Positions 16,009 to 25,146 of a stretch of 63,590 bases of DNA are shown piece by piece. The translations under genes were made by a program, and so were the position numbers. Each line of letters starts with the position of its first letter. Position 1 is the first letter of the stretch. Below the pieces are notes generated by a model. That model was not told the origin of the DNA and did no database searches. It saw only the letters and a program-made list of their open reading frames with translations. The stretch comes from CAZPMT01 sp964587655 (lineage in GTDB: Bacteria; Hydrogenedentota; Hydrogenedentia; Hydrogenedentales; SLHB01): NCBI GenBank assembly GCA_964587655.1, contig CAZPMT010000017.1, forward strand, positions 1 through 63,590, read 5' to 3'.

Positions 16009-19000
16009 CTATCGAGAAGGATGGGCAGTGAGGTCATTCTTATCGTGGGCACGTTCAGAGAACAGTACCGGGAACGGACCATAGGCATTCTCGTGCCAGA
16101 AGTTGCCCCTAAGCCCCGGTTCCGTTCCGTCAATCCCCAGGACGTTCTGAGGATCGACGTCGAGCGTCGGCCAGACGAGTTCGCCTCTCAACTGAGCGTC
16201 TTCCTGGGTGTACGAGCCCAGGCGGAGGGAATTGCAGTCGAGCCAGAGAATAATCTGGTGTCGATCTTCGGGGGATACGATCTTGAGATGGGATTCCGCC
16301 ATCAATGTTTGGCCAATCTTGGATGCGCGCGCGCCGAAACGGCCGGGAATGGTGCGCGAACCGCCGTGGACGCCGCTGTAGGCCGTTGTCATGTCCGTAA
16401 ACATCGCGCCGGAGAACCAGAAGGTGTAATCCTCTTTCAGCTTTTCATAGCTCACGTCCTGTAAGCCCTTGTTCTTCTCTTTGTGGCAGGGAACGCATTT
16501 CTGCTCGAAGATGGGCTTGATCTGGCGGTAGTAGCTGATCGGTTCCACCGGCCCGCACTCCGGCTCGAGTTTTGACGGCGGACGGCGCGCGGCTAGGGGA
16601 GGTGTGTTTCGCCGTGGAGCGCGCTGTGTTTGTTCGTGGCACCCATGACAGGAGAGTTGTTCGCCGGGATGGACGAAGGCAACCGATCGCATGGATTGCA
16701 CGGCCATGAAGTTTTCGTCCAGCGCTTGAAAGATGAGTTGTTTGGCTACCGGCGCTTCGAAATAGGCGCTTCCATCTTCCTCGACGGGCACAATGCCCAG
16801 CGGAATGCGCGGGGTGTTTTCGCGTTCATACCCTATCATGGGCTCGCCCATGGTATGGTTGGATTTGGGGATATTCTGCACCACGCGCAGCCATTTGATC
16901 CTGGCGCCCTCGGGGAATGGAAGATCGGAGTTGTAAACGTCCATAACGGAGATCGTGGCCCTGGGCGCGGCCTGATTGTCTTTCGTCCGCACCTTGGACG
17001 GAATGACCGGCGGGCAGGGACGCGCGCGCAACGGAATGGGGTCGATGATCCGGAGTCGCTCGTCTTGCGGACAAGGCAAAGAACGCAAATCGCAAAGGAT
17101 TTCCTTGTTCCCATAACGGTCAATCAGGGCGAGGTCCTCCCACACGTTGCAGAGATAGAAATCTTCGCTCAACGGCCACGGCGTACCGTACTTGTAGTGA
17201 CGTCTGCCCGGCGTCTCGGTTTCCGGGAAAGGCTCATCCGGCGTAATGCGTTTTATCTGTCCCATGTGGTGGTCGTCTTCCTGGCGCAGATCGAGCATGC
17301 ACAGCGAACCATAGACCGATCCGTGGTGCGGCGCCGCCGTGAAGACGTAGAGCGGCGAATTCGGCACGGCGCGAATGCCCATCTCGACCAGCGGGGCGCC
17401 GAAGCGGCTGTCCCATTCGCGTCCATTGGCGACTTTCCACGGTTGATGATCGGGAAACGTATGATAGGGCAGCGGATAGTTCCCATGAGGCGCACGCGGA
17501 TTCGTGCCGTCGGGATTGCTGATCCAGAAGCGCGTCCCCAAGCAGTTCTCGCGATCCACGTAGTCCCACCGCGTGTAGACGATCTGCCCCTCGTTGTTCA
17601 CTGTGGGATTCCATTCGCTTGTCTCAAAGTAACTGAGGGGAGAAATGTCGGCGCCGTCGCCGCGCATGGAGAAAAGCGCGTAGCTTGGGACTTTCAGATA
17701 TGCGGCGAAACAGCGGATGTAGCCGCCGCGCCGTTCCGAAACAAACGCTATCCGGCCATTGGGCAACCAGCACGGATCAAAGTCGTTGAACTCGCCGTCG
17801 GTCAACTGCACGAGATCGGAACCGTCCACATTGACCTTGAAGACGTGGAAGCAGGTCTCCTTCGAGGTGATCCATTTGTGTTCGCTGTTCTCCGTCCAGG
17901 CAAACACAATGGTCTTTCCGTCAAAGGACAGATCGGGTGTGGCGAACGCCCCATAGTCGAGTTTGCGGCCTTTCAACCGGCCATTTTGAACCGTCGAGTC
18001 TGCGATGATATTCGTGACTTCCGGTTTGGCCTTGAAGTTTCTGATGCGAAACAGGCCGCCGCCCGGAAGCGCATTGAACCCAAAATACTGCGTGACAAAA
18101 TGGCCGCCTTGCGGATCGGCCGTTTCCGGATTGGATCGGACCGACCCCTCAAACGTGCCGCGCGCCACGCACAGGATGGAATCGAAATCCAACAGCGGAT
18201 TGCTCAATGCGAGTTGGCGCCGTATCGCGCACGCGGCGAGGTAATGCGCCTTGTAGGAATCCGAATCACGTGCGGGCGGGGTGGATGTGCAGGCCGCCTT
18301 CAGAGTACGGAAGTCCGCGGTCAAGAGTTCTATTGCTGCGGTGTTGCCTGAGCGGGCCAAGTTGTCAATCAGCGCCTCGGTACGCCGCAATACCGTGCCC
18401 AGCGGCCCGCCGTCCGACTCGAGCGTCAGCGCATCTTGATCGTACGTCTCTCTCTTGAGTTTTTCCGCGTCAGGTCCGCCCGGGCGATGCTCCGGGTATT
18501 CCTTCTTCCCAAGCCACTGGAAATCCCAACTCCATTCCTGCAGCACGCTGTCGCGGACCTGGTCTGCGGAGATGGTCTTGAGATTCAGACGTCCCGCCAG
18601 CTCCGCCAACGCCGCGCGCAACGGTCCCGCATTCTCGGCCGGCGGCAGCGGCTGCAAGTCCGTCGGCATACCGCCGGGGATTTCCAGCCCGTCGTCCGTA
18701 TACGCCACGTTTGACGGTCGGACTTGGCCGTCACGCGCCAGTCCGGACGAATCCTTTGCTGCGGCCCCTTGGGCAAAATGCCAGAGACCTATCGTTGACT
18801 CGTCCGGTACGAACTCTGCGCTCGGCGCCGTTTCAACCGGCCGCACCGCTGCCGAAAGGCGCACTTCGTCGATCAGCCCGTTGCACCCGAAGCCTCCTTC
18901 CGCAAGGCCGCCGATAGCCAGCGACCCGGCGATGCTCGCTTGCTTCGACGAGACAAGGGGTTGCAACCCCTTGTCCGGCCCCTTGTCCGCGCCATCCACG

Positions 19001-19410
19001 AATAAGCGAACCCGGCCTTCCTCCATCACCATCGCAACCCAATGCCACTGGCCATCAACCAGGGGCACGTCCGTGTGCACGTGATCGGAAGTACGGCCCG
19101 GCAAGTAGGCATGCAGCGTTCCGTCCCCAGGCGCGGTGAATATTTCCCAATGCGTGGGCGAGGCCTTGGTCTCATTGGCTACAAGGATGTTGTACTGTTC
19201 CTTTCCAAGGAGCTTTACCCGGCATTCGACAGTCAAGGGCAACGTACTGTATGCGGGATTCGCCGGCGCCACTATCGCGCCTTTGCGCGCATCCAATGCC
19301 TGACCGAAAGCGCCATCTTGCGGATCCGGAGCGCCACGCGCGGACAGCATCGCAAAGCTCAGTCCGAAGCAAAGCATCGAGGCAAGGTTGGTAAGAGCGC
19401 TCAATCTCAC
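16009..19410 (-). CDS. Exported LamG - PD40 propeller - dihaem cytochrome protein (hydrazine-synthase alpha-like)
   Basis: A very large exported protein of about 1,133 residues. The GTG at 19410 puts a signal peptide (LASMLCFGLSFAMLSARGA) at the N-terminus; the frame extends to an ATG at 19527 but that adds an unlikely charged leader. A LamG/concanavalin-like domain comes first (about residues 20-190), then a helical region, then TolB/PD40 beta-propeller repeats (HVFKVNVDGSDLVQLTDGE, PNGRIAFVSERRGG). Two haem-c motifs near the C-terminus are CHGCH and CVPCH. The arrangement matches the propeller-plus-haem proteins related to hydrazine synthase alpha that are widespread outside anammox bacteria. 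It is a predicted periplasmic redox or carbohydrate-associated protein; substrate unknown. Nothing points to hydrazine metabolism here. Confidence 0.8.
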   Translation of the reverse strand: MRLSALTNLASMLCFGLSFAMLSARGAPDPQDGAFGQALDARKGAIVAPANPAYSTLPLTVECRVKLLGKEQYNILVANETKASPTHWEIFTAPGDGTLHAYLPGRTSDHVHTDVPLVDGQWHWVAMVMEEGRVRLFVDGADKGPDKGLQPLVSSKQASIAGSLAIGGLAEGGFGCNGLIDEVRLSAAVRPVETAPSAEFVPDESTIGLWHFAQGAAAKDSSGLARDGQVRPSNVAYTDDGLEIPGGMPTDLQPLPPAENAGPLRAALAELAGRLNLKTISADQVRDSVLQEWSWDFQWLGKKEYPEHRPGGPDAEKLKRETYDQDALTLESDGGPLGTVLRRTEALIDNLARSGNTAAIELLTADFRTLKAACTSTPPARDSDSYKAHYLAACAIRRQLALSNPLLDFDSILCVARGTFEGSVRSNPETADPQGGHFVTQYFGFNALPGGGLFRIRNFKAKPEVTNIIADSTVQNGRLKGRKLDYGAFATPDLSFDGKTIVFAWTENSEHKWITSKETCFHVFKVNVDGSDLVQLTDGEFNDFDPCWLPNGRIAFVSERRGGYIRCFAAYLKVPSYALFSMRGDGADISPLSYFETSEWNPTVNNEGQIVYTRWDYVDRENCLGTRFWISNPDGTNPRAPHGNYPLPYHTFPDHQPWKVANGREWDSRFGAPLVEMGIRAVPNSPLYVFTAAPHHGSVYGSLCMLDLRQEDDHHMGQIKRITPDEPFPETETPGRRHYKYGTPWPLSEDFYLCNVWEDLALIDRYGNKEILCDLRSLPCPQDERLRIIDPIPLRARPCPPVIPSKVRTKDNQAAPRATISVMDVYNSDLPFPEGARIKWLRVVQNIPKSNHTMGEPMIGYERENTPRIPLGIVPVEEDGSAYFEAPVAKQLIFQALDENFMAVQSMRSVAFVHPGEQLSCHGCHEQTQRAPRRNTPPLAARRPPSKLEPECGPVEPISYYRQIKPIFEQKCVPCHKEKNKGLQDVSYEKLKEDYTFWFSGAMFTDMTTAYSGVHGGSRTIPGRFGARASKIGQTLMAESHLKIVSPEDRHQIILWLDCNSLRLGSYTQEDAQLRGELVWPTLDVDPQNVLGIDGTEPGLRGNFWHENAYGPFPVLFSERAHDKNDLTAHPSR

Positions 19411-19842
19411 TGTGCGACAATCCTGTTCACCACCGGCCTGGACATGGAGATCGACTACCGGATAGCTTCCCGAGGTCCGATGAATTAATCCGCCCGTATT
19501 ATGGACCGAGATACGGGCGGGGTGCATGTCAGCGTGGCAAGATTATCAACCGGCGAGTCGGCATACAGCAAGTACCCGGAGAAAGAACGTTCACGAACGT
19601 GGGACTGCGCCCACGCTCGCGCGGAAGGTGTTAAGCTTGTTCTCACGTGCGAATAGCGGTGATTCTTGTCCGGTGCCAGTGGACCGTTCAGCCAGTTGTG
19701 GTACACTGCCCTGAGTTGCCTGAGCAGAACTAAGCGCGGGTAGCGGAGGCCGACATTTCAGGGCAAATGCCCACCGTGGGCAATCGACAGTGTATGCATG
19801 CCTTGGCCGTGTAAGATGCGCACTCTCGCGACGAGTAAGATC

Positions 19843-21018
19843 ATGATGAAAGACCTCGGCAAAAACAGGGTTGCCATTCAGTCTATATTCCTGATTGGCT
19901 TGGTTGTTGCGTTTTCGTCTCTGTCTGTAAGGTTGTGGGGCGCTAAGCCTGAGGAGATCCCCGGTAAACGGGAATGGGTCTTCAGTGAGAGTATGACCGT
20001 GGCCGAGTTCGGACAGCGGAACAGCGTGCCTGGACACGTGCTGAAGGATGTGTTTCACCTTGAAACGAAAGAGGGGCTCCAGCAAGCAATCGGCGAATTT
20101 GACCTGAACGGTGCCGAGATCTGTGCGCGTGTTGATAAGGCCCTTACCATAAACGCAGAGCGTGAATCCAAGAACTGGGTCAAGATACTGGCTAAGTTTG
20201 CGTTGTGGATGACCTTTCTGGCCATCGTGTTTGTTCTGTTGAGGAAGCAACGCGTCACGCCGACAATGAGGAAACGGCTATATCTTGCAGCCGTTGCGCT
20301 GTTTGGTGTGATTCTTGGGTCCGACCCAAGCCCGATGGGCACGGTCAAGGACGCGATCATGCTTTTCGGGGCCAAAGGGGTGGTCTTTCCTCCTAGGATG
20401 ATCGCCTTGGTGGTCTTCCTGGCCATGGTCGTACTGGTAAACAAGTTCATCTGTTCGTGGGGGTGCCAGCTTGGAACGCTTCAGGACCTCATGTTCAGGC
20501 TGAACCGGGAGTCCAAAGACCGAACAGGGGTTTTCAGACAATTCAGAATTCCCTTTGTTGTGTCGAATAGTGTGCGCGTACTCTTCCTTGCCCTTTTCAC
20601 CACGGTAGCGTTTCTGTGGGCTGTCGATATCATAGAACCGATTGACCCGTTCAAGGTGTATAAGCCACAAGCCGTGGGAATCGCAGCGGGCATCTTCATC
20701 GGCGTCGTGCTCCTCGTGAGTTTGTTCACGTATCGACCCTGGTGTAGCTTATTTTGCCCTTTTGGGTTGGTCGGATGGCTTTTCGAGAAGATAAGCGTCT
20801 TCAAGGTCAACGTTAACTATGACACTTGCACCGCCTGCGAGTCATGCGCAAGGGCCTGCCCATCCACAGTCATGGGCGCCATACTAAAGCGGGACCGGGT
20901 TATTCCGGATTGTTTTGCATGCGGCACTTGTATCGACGTTTGTCCAACCAATTCTATTTCCTTCGCCGCGGGAAGATCCTCGAACCCGCCCGTCGGTAAA
21001 TTCCGCCGCGATGCGTAG
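19843..21018 (+). CDS. Membrane-bound polyferredoxin, NapH/NosR-like
   Basis: A membrane electron-transfer protein of about 391 residues. The start at 19843 (MMKDLGKN) puts the first membrane helix near the N-terminus; an ATG at 19798 is an alternative. Helices include IFLIGLVVAFSSL, FALWMTFLAIVFVLL, MIALVVFLAMVVLV, VLFLALFTTVAFLW and GIAAGIFIGVVLLVSLF. Cytoplasmic CSWGCQ and CSLFCPFG motifs of the NapH type are followed by two 4Fe-4S clusters, CTACESCARACP and CFACGTCIDVCP. About 90 residues between helices 1 and 2 are periplasmic. It converges on the sigma-54 activator gene. A partner reductase is not encoded nearby, so the electron acceptor is unknown. Confidence 0.82.
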   Translation: MMKDLGKNRVAIQSIFLIGLVVAFSSLSVRLWGAKPEEIPGKREWVFSESMTVAEFGQRNSVPGHVLKDVFHLETKEGLQQAIGEFDLNGAEICARVDKALTINAERESKNWVKILAKFALWMTFLAIVFVLLRKQRVTPTMRKRLYLAAVALFGVILGSDPSPMGTVKDAIMLFGAKGVVFPPRMIALVVFLAMVVLVNKFICSWGCQLGTLQDLMFRLNRESKDRTGVFRQFRIPFVVSNSVRVLFLALFTTVAFLWAVDIIEPIDPFKVYKPQAVGIAAGIFIGVVLLVSLFTYRPWCSLFCPFGLVGWLFEKISVFKVNVNYDTCTACESCARACPSTVMGAILKRDRVIPDCFACGTCIDVCPTNSISFAAGRSSNPPVGKFRRDA

Positions 21019-21328
21019 TGGGCCTTGCCGAAGAACCACGGAAAGGTATGTTGCTGGCGGATGCGGAAATGTGGCCTGCAGTACCCGATCAGGATGATGA
21101 CTATCGCGGGCTGGCATTCGACCGATTTCTGCGGTTAGGCTTCGACGGTTGCGATGGTCTTGCCTACCTTGGGAGATCCCTTGGCTCCGCCGGGGAGGCG
21201 GCAATAGTTAGTTCTATCAGATGTAGGATTATAACCTAGCCAGAACCTATAGTACATCAACCAATCATTTATCACGTGAGCCGCACGTCGTGTTACGGGA
21301 CGGGCAGCACGGCCTGGATACGGGATCT

Positions 21329-22636
21329 TCACATGCCGTAATCACGAAGCTTGTAGATGAAGTTGCGGCGGCTGATGCCGAGCAGCCCCGCGGCCTGGGT
21401 CTTGTTGCCGTTCGTTTTTTCCAATGCTTCAAGAATAGCGCGTCGTTGGATTTCGTCCATGTCCCCGACGAGAACACTGTTGGACTTCGGCGTGATGGAT
21501 GCCTTTTGAAGCTGGGGCGGCAGGTCGTTTGGCAGAATGAGGGATCCATGCGCGAGGATAGCGGCACGCTCCATGGCGTTTCGCAGTTCGCGCACGTTGC
21601 CAGGCCACTCATAGGCTCTAAGCAGGCGTTCGGTCGCCGGAGCCAGACGCAGTTTGCGGCTCTTGAGAATGTGATCCGCGAGAGGCAAGATGTCGTCGGG
21701 CCGTTCGCGTAACGGTGGAACCTTCAGCGGAAACACATTGAGCCGGTAGAAGAGATCCTCCCGAAACCTTCCTTGGCGCACGTCCTCCTCCAGTTCGCGA
21801 TTGGTGGCGGCAATCACGCGGACCTCGGTACGAAACTCGCGGCTGCCGCCCACCCTGCGGAAGAGCCCCGTCTCCAGTACGTTGAGAAACTTTGGCTGTA
21901 CCATCACCGGCAGTTCGCCTATCTCGTCAAGGAACACCGTGCCGCCGTTGGCCACTTCGAACTGCCCTTTGCGCTGGGCATCGGCGCCGGTGAACGCGCC
22001 CTTCTCATGCCCGAACAACTCGCTCTCCACGAGATTCTCCGGCAGCGCGCCACAATCCACGCGCACCATGGGCATCGATTTGCGACTGCTGGAATCATGG
22101 ATGAACCGGGCCACCACTTCTTTGCCTGTGCCGCTTTCGCCCAGTATCAGGACCGTGACATTGGAGTGGGCCACGCGTGCGGCTTGTTCCAAAACCGAAC
22201 GCATCGAGGTGCTTTCGGCGACAATGTAAGATGGCATCTCAAGAGCCGGCTCGGTTCGGGGAAAGCGGCTCGAGTGGCCGAGCGCATCATCCACGGCAGC
22301 AACTAACTCGTCGATGTCAACGGGCTTCTCCAGGTAATCCAGCGCGCCCGCCTTGATCGCGGCGACAGCGTCGCGGACATCGATAAAAGCAGTCAGTAGA
22401 ATCACAGGGAGAGACGGCCATTCTGTCTTGACGCGTTCCAGAACTTCCAGCCCGTTCAACCCCGGCATGCGGACATCCAGGAGCATCAGGTTGCAGCGCG
22501 GTGCGGCCTCGATCGCCTCAAGTCCGTCGGCGCACAGCAGCGATGTGTATCCGGCCGAACGCAGTGCCGTGGCCAGCAACTCGCGTTGGGCCTGCTCGTC
22601 ATCCACTATCGCAATGCACGAGGAGGGACTTGTCAT
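21329..22636 (-). CDS. Sigma-54-dependent response regulator (NtrC/ZraR family)
   Basis: A 435-residue transcription activator, last gene of a four-gene operon. The ATG at 22636 overlaps the kinase stop (ATGA). The receiver domain has Asp-Asp in IVDDE and phospho-acceptor Asp54 in MLLDVRMPG. The AAA+ domain has Walker A GESGTGKE, the GAFTGA loop needed to touch sigma-54, and Walker B TVFLDEIGE. A Fis-type helix-turn-helix (NKTQAAGLLGISRRNFIYKL) ends the protein. It most likely binds the 8-5-8 dyad at 25147-25167 and activates the sigma-54 promoter of its own operon. All key residues are present. Confidence 0.95.
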   Translation of the reverse strand: MTSPSSCIAIVDDEQAQRELLATALRSAGYTSLLCADGLEAIEAAPRCNLMLLDVRMPGLNGLEVLERVKTEWPSLPVILLTAFIDVRDAVAAIKAGALDYLEKPVDIDELVAAVDDALGHSSRFPRTEPALEMPSYIVAESTSMRSVLEQAARVAHSNVTVLILGESGTGKEVVARFIHDSSSRKSMPMVRVDCGALPENLVESELFGHEKGAFTGADAQRKGQFEVANGGTVFLDEIGELPVMVQPKFLNVLETGLFRRVGGSREFRTEVRVIAATNRELEEDVRQGRFREDLFYRLNVFPLKVPPLRERPDDILPLADHILKSRKLRLAPATERLLRAYEWPGNVRELRNAMERAAILAHGSLILPNDLPPQLQKASITPKSNSVLVGDMDEIQRRAILEALEKTNGNKTQAAGLLGISRRNFIYKLRDYGM

Positions 22637-23952
22637 GATGGCTCCACGATTGAAATGCCTTCGAGCGCCGCCTGAGTGCCCCGCCCCAAGACGGACATGA
22701 TACGCAGCCGCCATCCATGGGCAGCCGCAATCTGATCCGCCATGGACAATCCCAGCCCGGAACCGCCGGAAAAGCGCGTGAAATACGGTTCGATGACTCG
22801 AGGCAGATCATCCGGCGCGATGCCGCAACCCGTGTCTGACACACGCAACGAGAGGGTCGAGTCAGCGTGTTCCGTATCGATTCGGACTACTTGGCCCGGC
22901 TTCGACGCACGCAGCGCGTTAAGAATCAAATTCAACAGGGCTCGGCGCAACAGGTCCTCATCAGCCAGGACGCTCAGGTTGCAGGGAGTGTACAACATGT
23001 CGACTTCCGCAGCGGAAGCATCCATCTGCACAAGGGGCAGAAAGCCTTCAAAGAAGCGATCCAGATCGACGTGCGTTGGAACAGCCTCTTGGGGGCGGGA
23101 AAGAGCGAGAAAAGAGTTTATGACTCCGATAACCCGATCCACCTCATCCACAATGTTCTTGGCCCGATCCTTGATGGGACAACTGTGGTGTGAACAGTCG
23201 CCTATGGATTGCGCAAGCCCCCGAACGATGCCGAGCGGATTCTTGGTTTCGTGGGCAAGACCCGCACCCAGCCGGGCGACTTGTTCCTGACGCCGGGCGC
23301 GCTCCCGTTCCCGCTCAAGTTCCGCGGCCATCTCTGCACGGTTGAGCAGCAGCACTACGGCCAACGTGCCCACTGCGAGGGCGGCGGAGATTATGCCGAT
23401 GGAGACCGCAAGATGAAACTGGTGCCGCCGGATTGCGCGGTGAACTTCCGAGGCATCGAGCGTTGCAGTCAGGATGTAGACCCCTTTTGCGAAGGAGGCC
23501 CAGTCCTCCATGTCTTCTCGGCCCTGCCGGCCGCGTCCCCCACCGCCATGGCCACATTCCGCCAGAAGATCGACATGGCTGGCCATCACCAGTCTGTTCG
23601 AATCCCACCAGGGGTGCTGGGGCGGCGCCTCGGGAATCTCCTCGCGCTGTCCTCCTGAGGCGAGGATCTCACCATCAGGCGCTCGCAGTTCGAGTGCAAG
23701 GATGGCTGGGTTTCGTGCTAGTTCCTCAAAGATGACCGCCAGCCGGTCGCCGCGATAACGTCCCATGCGGCCATGCGCCAGAATTCCCGCCTTGAGCGCA
23801 TCCAGCACCGTCTGGCCTCGGCCTAAGAGCACTCTGCGATGGGATTCGACCTCCGATTGATAGGAGCTAAACAGCGAGTAGACGCTGGCGGTCGCAATGA
23901 AAACGACCACCAGCGCCAACCAGAAGATATTTCGGCTACGTTTGCTGCTCAC
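22633..23952 (-). CDS. Sensor histidine kinase with Gly/His-rich periplasmic loop
   Basis: A 439-residue kinase that would phosphorylate the adjacent activator. Helices at 9-29 and 181-204 bound a periplasmic sensor domain. That domain contains ECGHGGGGRGRQGRE at about 132-146, an unusual low-complexity insert similar in composition to the secreted protein encoded just upstream. The dimerisation domain carries His234 in GLAHETKNPLG and an odd cluster CSHHSC at 253-258 that could bind metal. The ATP domain has Asn345 (N box), DTGCG at 373-377 and GGSGLGLSM at 396-404. It begins at a GTG overlapping the preceding stop (GTGA). The organisation recalls ZraSR envelope/zinc systems; the true signal is unknown. 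Confidence 0.93.
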   Translation of the reverse strand: MSSKRSRNIFWLALVVVFIATASVYSLFSSYQSEVESHRRVLLGRGQTVLDALKAGILAHGRMGRYRGDRLAVIFEELARNPAILALELRAPDGEILASGGQREEIPEAPPQHPWWDSNRLVMASHVDLLAECGHGGGGRGRQGREDMEDWASFAKGVYILTATLDASEVHRAIRRHQFHLAVSIGIISAALAVGTLAVVLLLNRAEMAAELERERERARRQEQVARLGAGLAHETKNPLGIVRGLAQSIGDCSHHSCPIKDRAKNIVDEVDRVIGVINSFLALSRPQEAVPTHVDLDRFFEGFLPLVQMDASAAEVDMLYTPCNLSVLADEDLLRRALLNLILNALRASKPGQVVRIDTEHADSTLSLRVSDTGCGIAPDDLPRVIEPYFTRFSGGSGLGLSMADQIAAAHGWRLRIMSVLGRGTQAALEGISIVEPS

Positions 23953-24491
23953 CGGCTGCCTTGTCCGCGTCCTTGACCTTTGCCTTGTCCGTGGCCTCGG
24001 CGGCGATGTTGTTCACCGTCGCCTTGATTATCGCAGACGCCGTCGCCGTTTGCATCCACGTAGCCGCGTTGCGCTCGGCCTTGTCCTTTGCCTTGGCCGC
24101 GAGCGCCAGCGCCTTGATTATCGCAGACGCCGTCGCCGTTTGCATCCACGTAGCCGCGTTGCGCTCGGCCTTGTCCTTTGCCTTGGCCGCGAGCGCCGTC
24201 GCCTTGATTATCGCGGACGCCGTCGCCGTCCGCATCCACGTAGCCGCGTCGCGCTCGGCCTTGTCCTTTGCCTTGGCCGCGAGCGCCAGCGCCTTGATTA
24301 TCGCGGACGCCGTCGTTGTCTGCATCCACATAGTTTCGCCCTTGGATCGTCCCCGGTTGGACATCCTCCGCGGCGGGATCAGCACTTGGGCTTGTTGTCT
24401 CCGCGGCCACGGGGCCGAGGAAAGCGGCTCCCGCCATTGCCAGGGCGACCGCCGCAATCAGGGCCATCGCCAGTCTCTTTGTGGTAATCAT
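23949..24491 (-). CDS. Secreted protein with tandem Asp-rich (thrombospondin-3/EF-hand-like) repeats
   Basis: A 180-residue exported protein. The signal peptide covers about residues 1-30 (ALIAAVALAMAGAAFLGPVAA). The mature part has four repeats of about 30 residues, YVDADGDGVRDNQG followed by a Gly/Arg/Gln/Lys-rich linker such as GARGQGKGQGRA. The DxDxDGxxD loops are of the calcium-binding thrombospondin-3/dockerin type. The last two contain a Cys (GVCDN). The tail is His/Arg/Gly-rich (QHRRRGHGQGKGQGRGQ). It is the second gene of the operon and is translationally coupled to the kinase. I infer a periplasmic or surface metal-binding role, perhaps presenting the signal to the sensor. Confidence 0.75.
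   Translation of the reverse strand: MITTKRLAMALIAAVALAMAGAAFLGPVAAETTSPSADPAAEDVQPGTIQGRNYVDADNDGVRDNQGAGARGQGKGQGRARRGYVDADGDGVRDNQGDGARGQGKGQGRAQRGYVDANGDGVCDNQGAGARGQGKGQGRAQRGYVDANGDGVCDNQGDGEQHRRRGHGQGKGQGRGQGSR
23980..24330. repeat. 90-bp tandem repeats inside the secreted repeat protein
   Basis: About three and a half copies of a 90-bp unit encode the Asp-rich repeats. Adjacent units are nearly identical at the DNA level (compare 24031-24110 with 24121-24200), which suggests recent copy-number change. There are no spacers, so this is not a CRISPR array. Confidence 0.85.
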
Positions 24492-24552
24492 ACGTCAAGC
24501 TCCTTTCTGTTTGGCGGGGTGACCGCCATCTGTTTTCTTGCCATGCACTCAA

Positions 24553-24996
24553 CTACGCGCTTTGTCCGCCACCATGACCATTGCCATTCCCATGTTGCGC
24601 ATGTGAATGCTGATGGTCGCAGATGCCGTCGCCGTTAGCATCCACGAAGCTGTCGCACACACCGTCGCCGTCGGCATCCTGCCCGCCGCACATGTCGCAC
24701 TGGCCATCGCCATTCGCATCCCTGAACTGGTATCCGCCGGGACCCCAGCCAAGACGTAGGTGGGACTGCCGGTTGTCGCAGACGCCATCGCTGTCCGCGT
24801 CGATGAAGTTGTCGCAAACGCCGTCGCCGTTGCTGTCCTCCCCCTGGCCGCACGTATCGCAGACCGCGTCGCCGTCTTCGTCCACGAATGCGTACGCGGC
24901 CTTCGTGATTTCGGCAAGGTTGTCCGGGCATCCGGCCAGGAGAATTGCACTTGCCGCCGCTACCAGCATGATCGTCAATGAGTGTGTTCTTGCCAT
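24553..24996 (-). CDS. Lipoprotein with six Asp-rich calcium-binding-type loops
   Basis: A 147-residue lipoprotein, first gene of the sigma-54 operon. The start at 24996 (MARTHS) has AAAGGA upstream; a longer frame to 25077 would begin inside the promoter. The lipobox LLAGC gives lipidated Cys23. Six loops follow: DEDGDAVCD, DSNGDGVCD, DADSDGVCD, DANGDGQCD, DADGDGVCD and DANGDGICD. Each carries a Cys in place of a hydrophobic residue, so disulphides or metal thiolate sites are possible. The tail is rich in His and Gly (HQHSHAQHGNGNGHGGG). The family was recognised by motif only. It probably sits on the periplasmic side of a membrane and may sense or buffer a metal. Confidence 0.78.
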   Translation of the reverse strand: MARTHSLTIMLVAAASAILLAGCPDNLAEITKAAYAFVDEDGDAVCDTCGQGEDSNGDGVCDNFIDADSDGVCDNRQSHLRLGWGPGGYQFRDANGDGQCDMCGGQDADGDGVCDSFVDANGDGICDHQHSHAQHGNGNGHGGGQSA

Positions 24997-25073
24997 TGTA
25001 TCCATCCTTTCTAGGACCGGCCCATGAGCCGCTCCTCGTTTGTTGTCTGCCTCTTGCAGCACGTATGGAATGA

Positions 25074-25088
25074 GCAATCGCTGTGCCA
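25074..25088 (-). promoter_or_regulatory. Sigma-54 promoter of the lipoprotein-kinase-activator operon
   Basis: On the minus strand the sequence is TGGCAC-AGCGA-TTGCT, the consensus -24/-12 element with exact spacing. The -24 GG is at 25086-25087 and the -12 GC at 25074-25075. Transcription should start near 25062, giving an untranslated leader of about 66 bases before the ATG at 24996. Confidence 0.88.
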
Positions 25089-25146
25089 GCGTTCTTACCC
25101 GTCAAACCCCGCGTAAACCTGCAAACTTGGCGCAATCGGGGGGCTG

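Noticed and set aside
16630..18351. A 573-codon open frame on the plus strand
   Set aside because: It is the complement of the LamG/PD40/haem gene, which has a signal peptide and haem motifs; the antisense product looks random.
16009..19410. True hydrazine synthase subunit
   Set aside because: No beta or gamma subunit genes, no anammox genes nearby, and this domain type is widespread outside anammox bacteria.
19895..19912. TGGCTTGGTTGTTGC as a sigma-54 promoter
   Set aside because: It lies inside the first membrane helix of the polyferredoxin and is a poor match at -24.
24000..24340. Possible CRISPR array
   Set aside because: The repeats are 90 bp, adjacent and in a coding frame with no spacers.
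23961..24638. Repetitive frames on the plus strand and in other frames over the Asp-repeat gene
   Set aside because: They exist because the 90-bp repeat is a multiple of three, which keeps every frame open. Only the minus-strand frame has a signal peptide and Asp loops.
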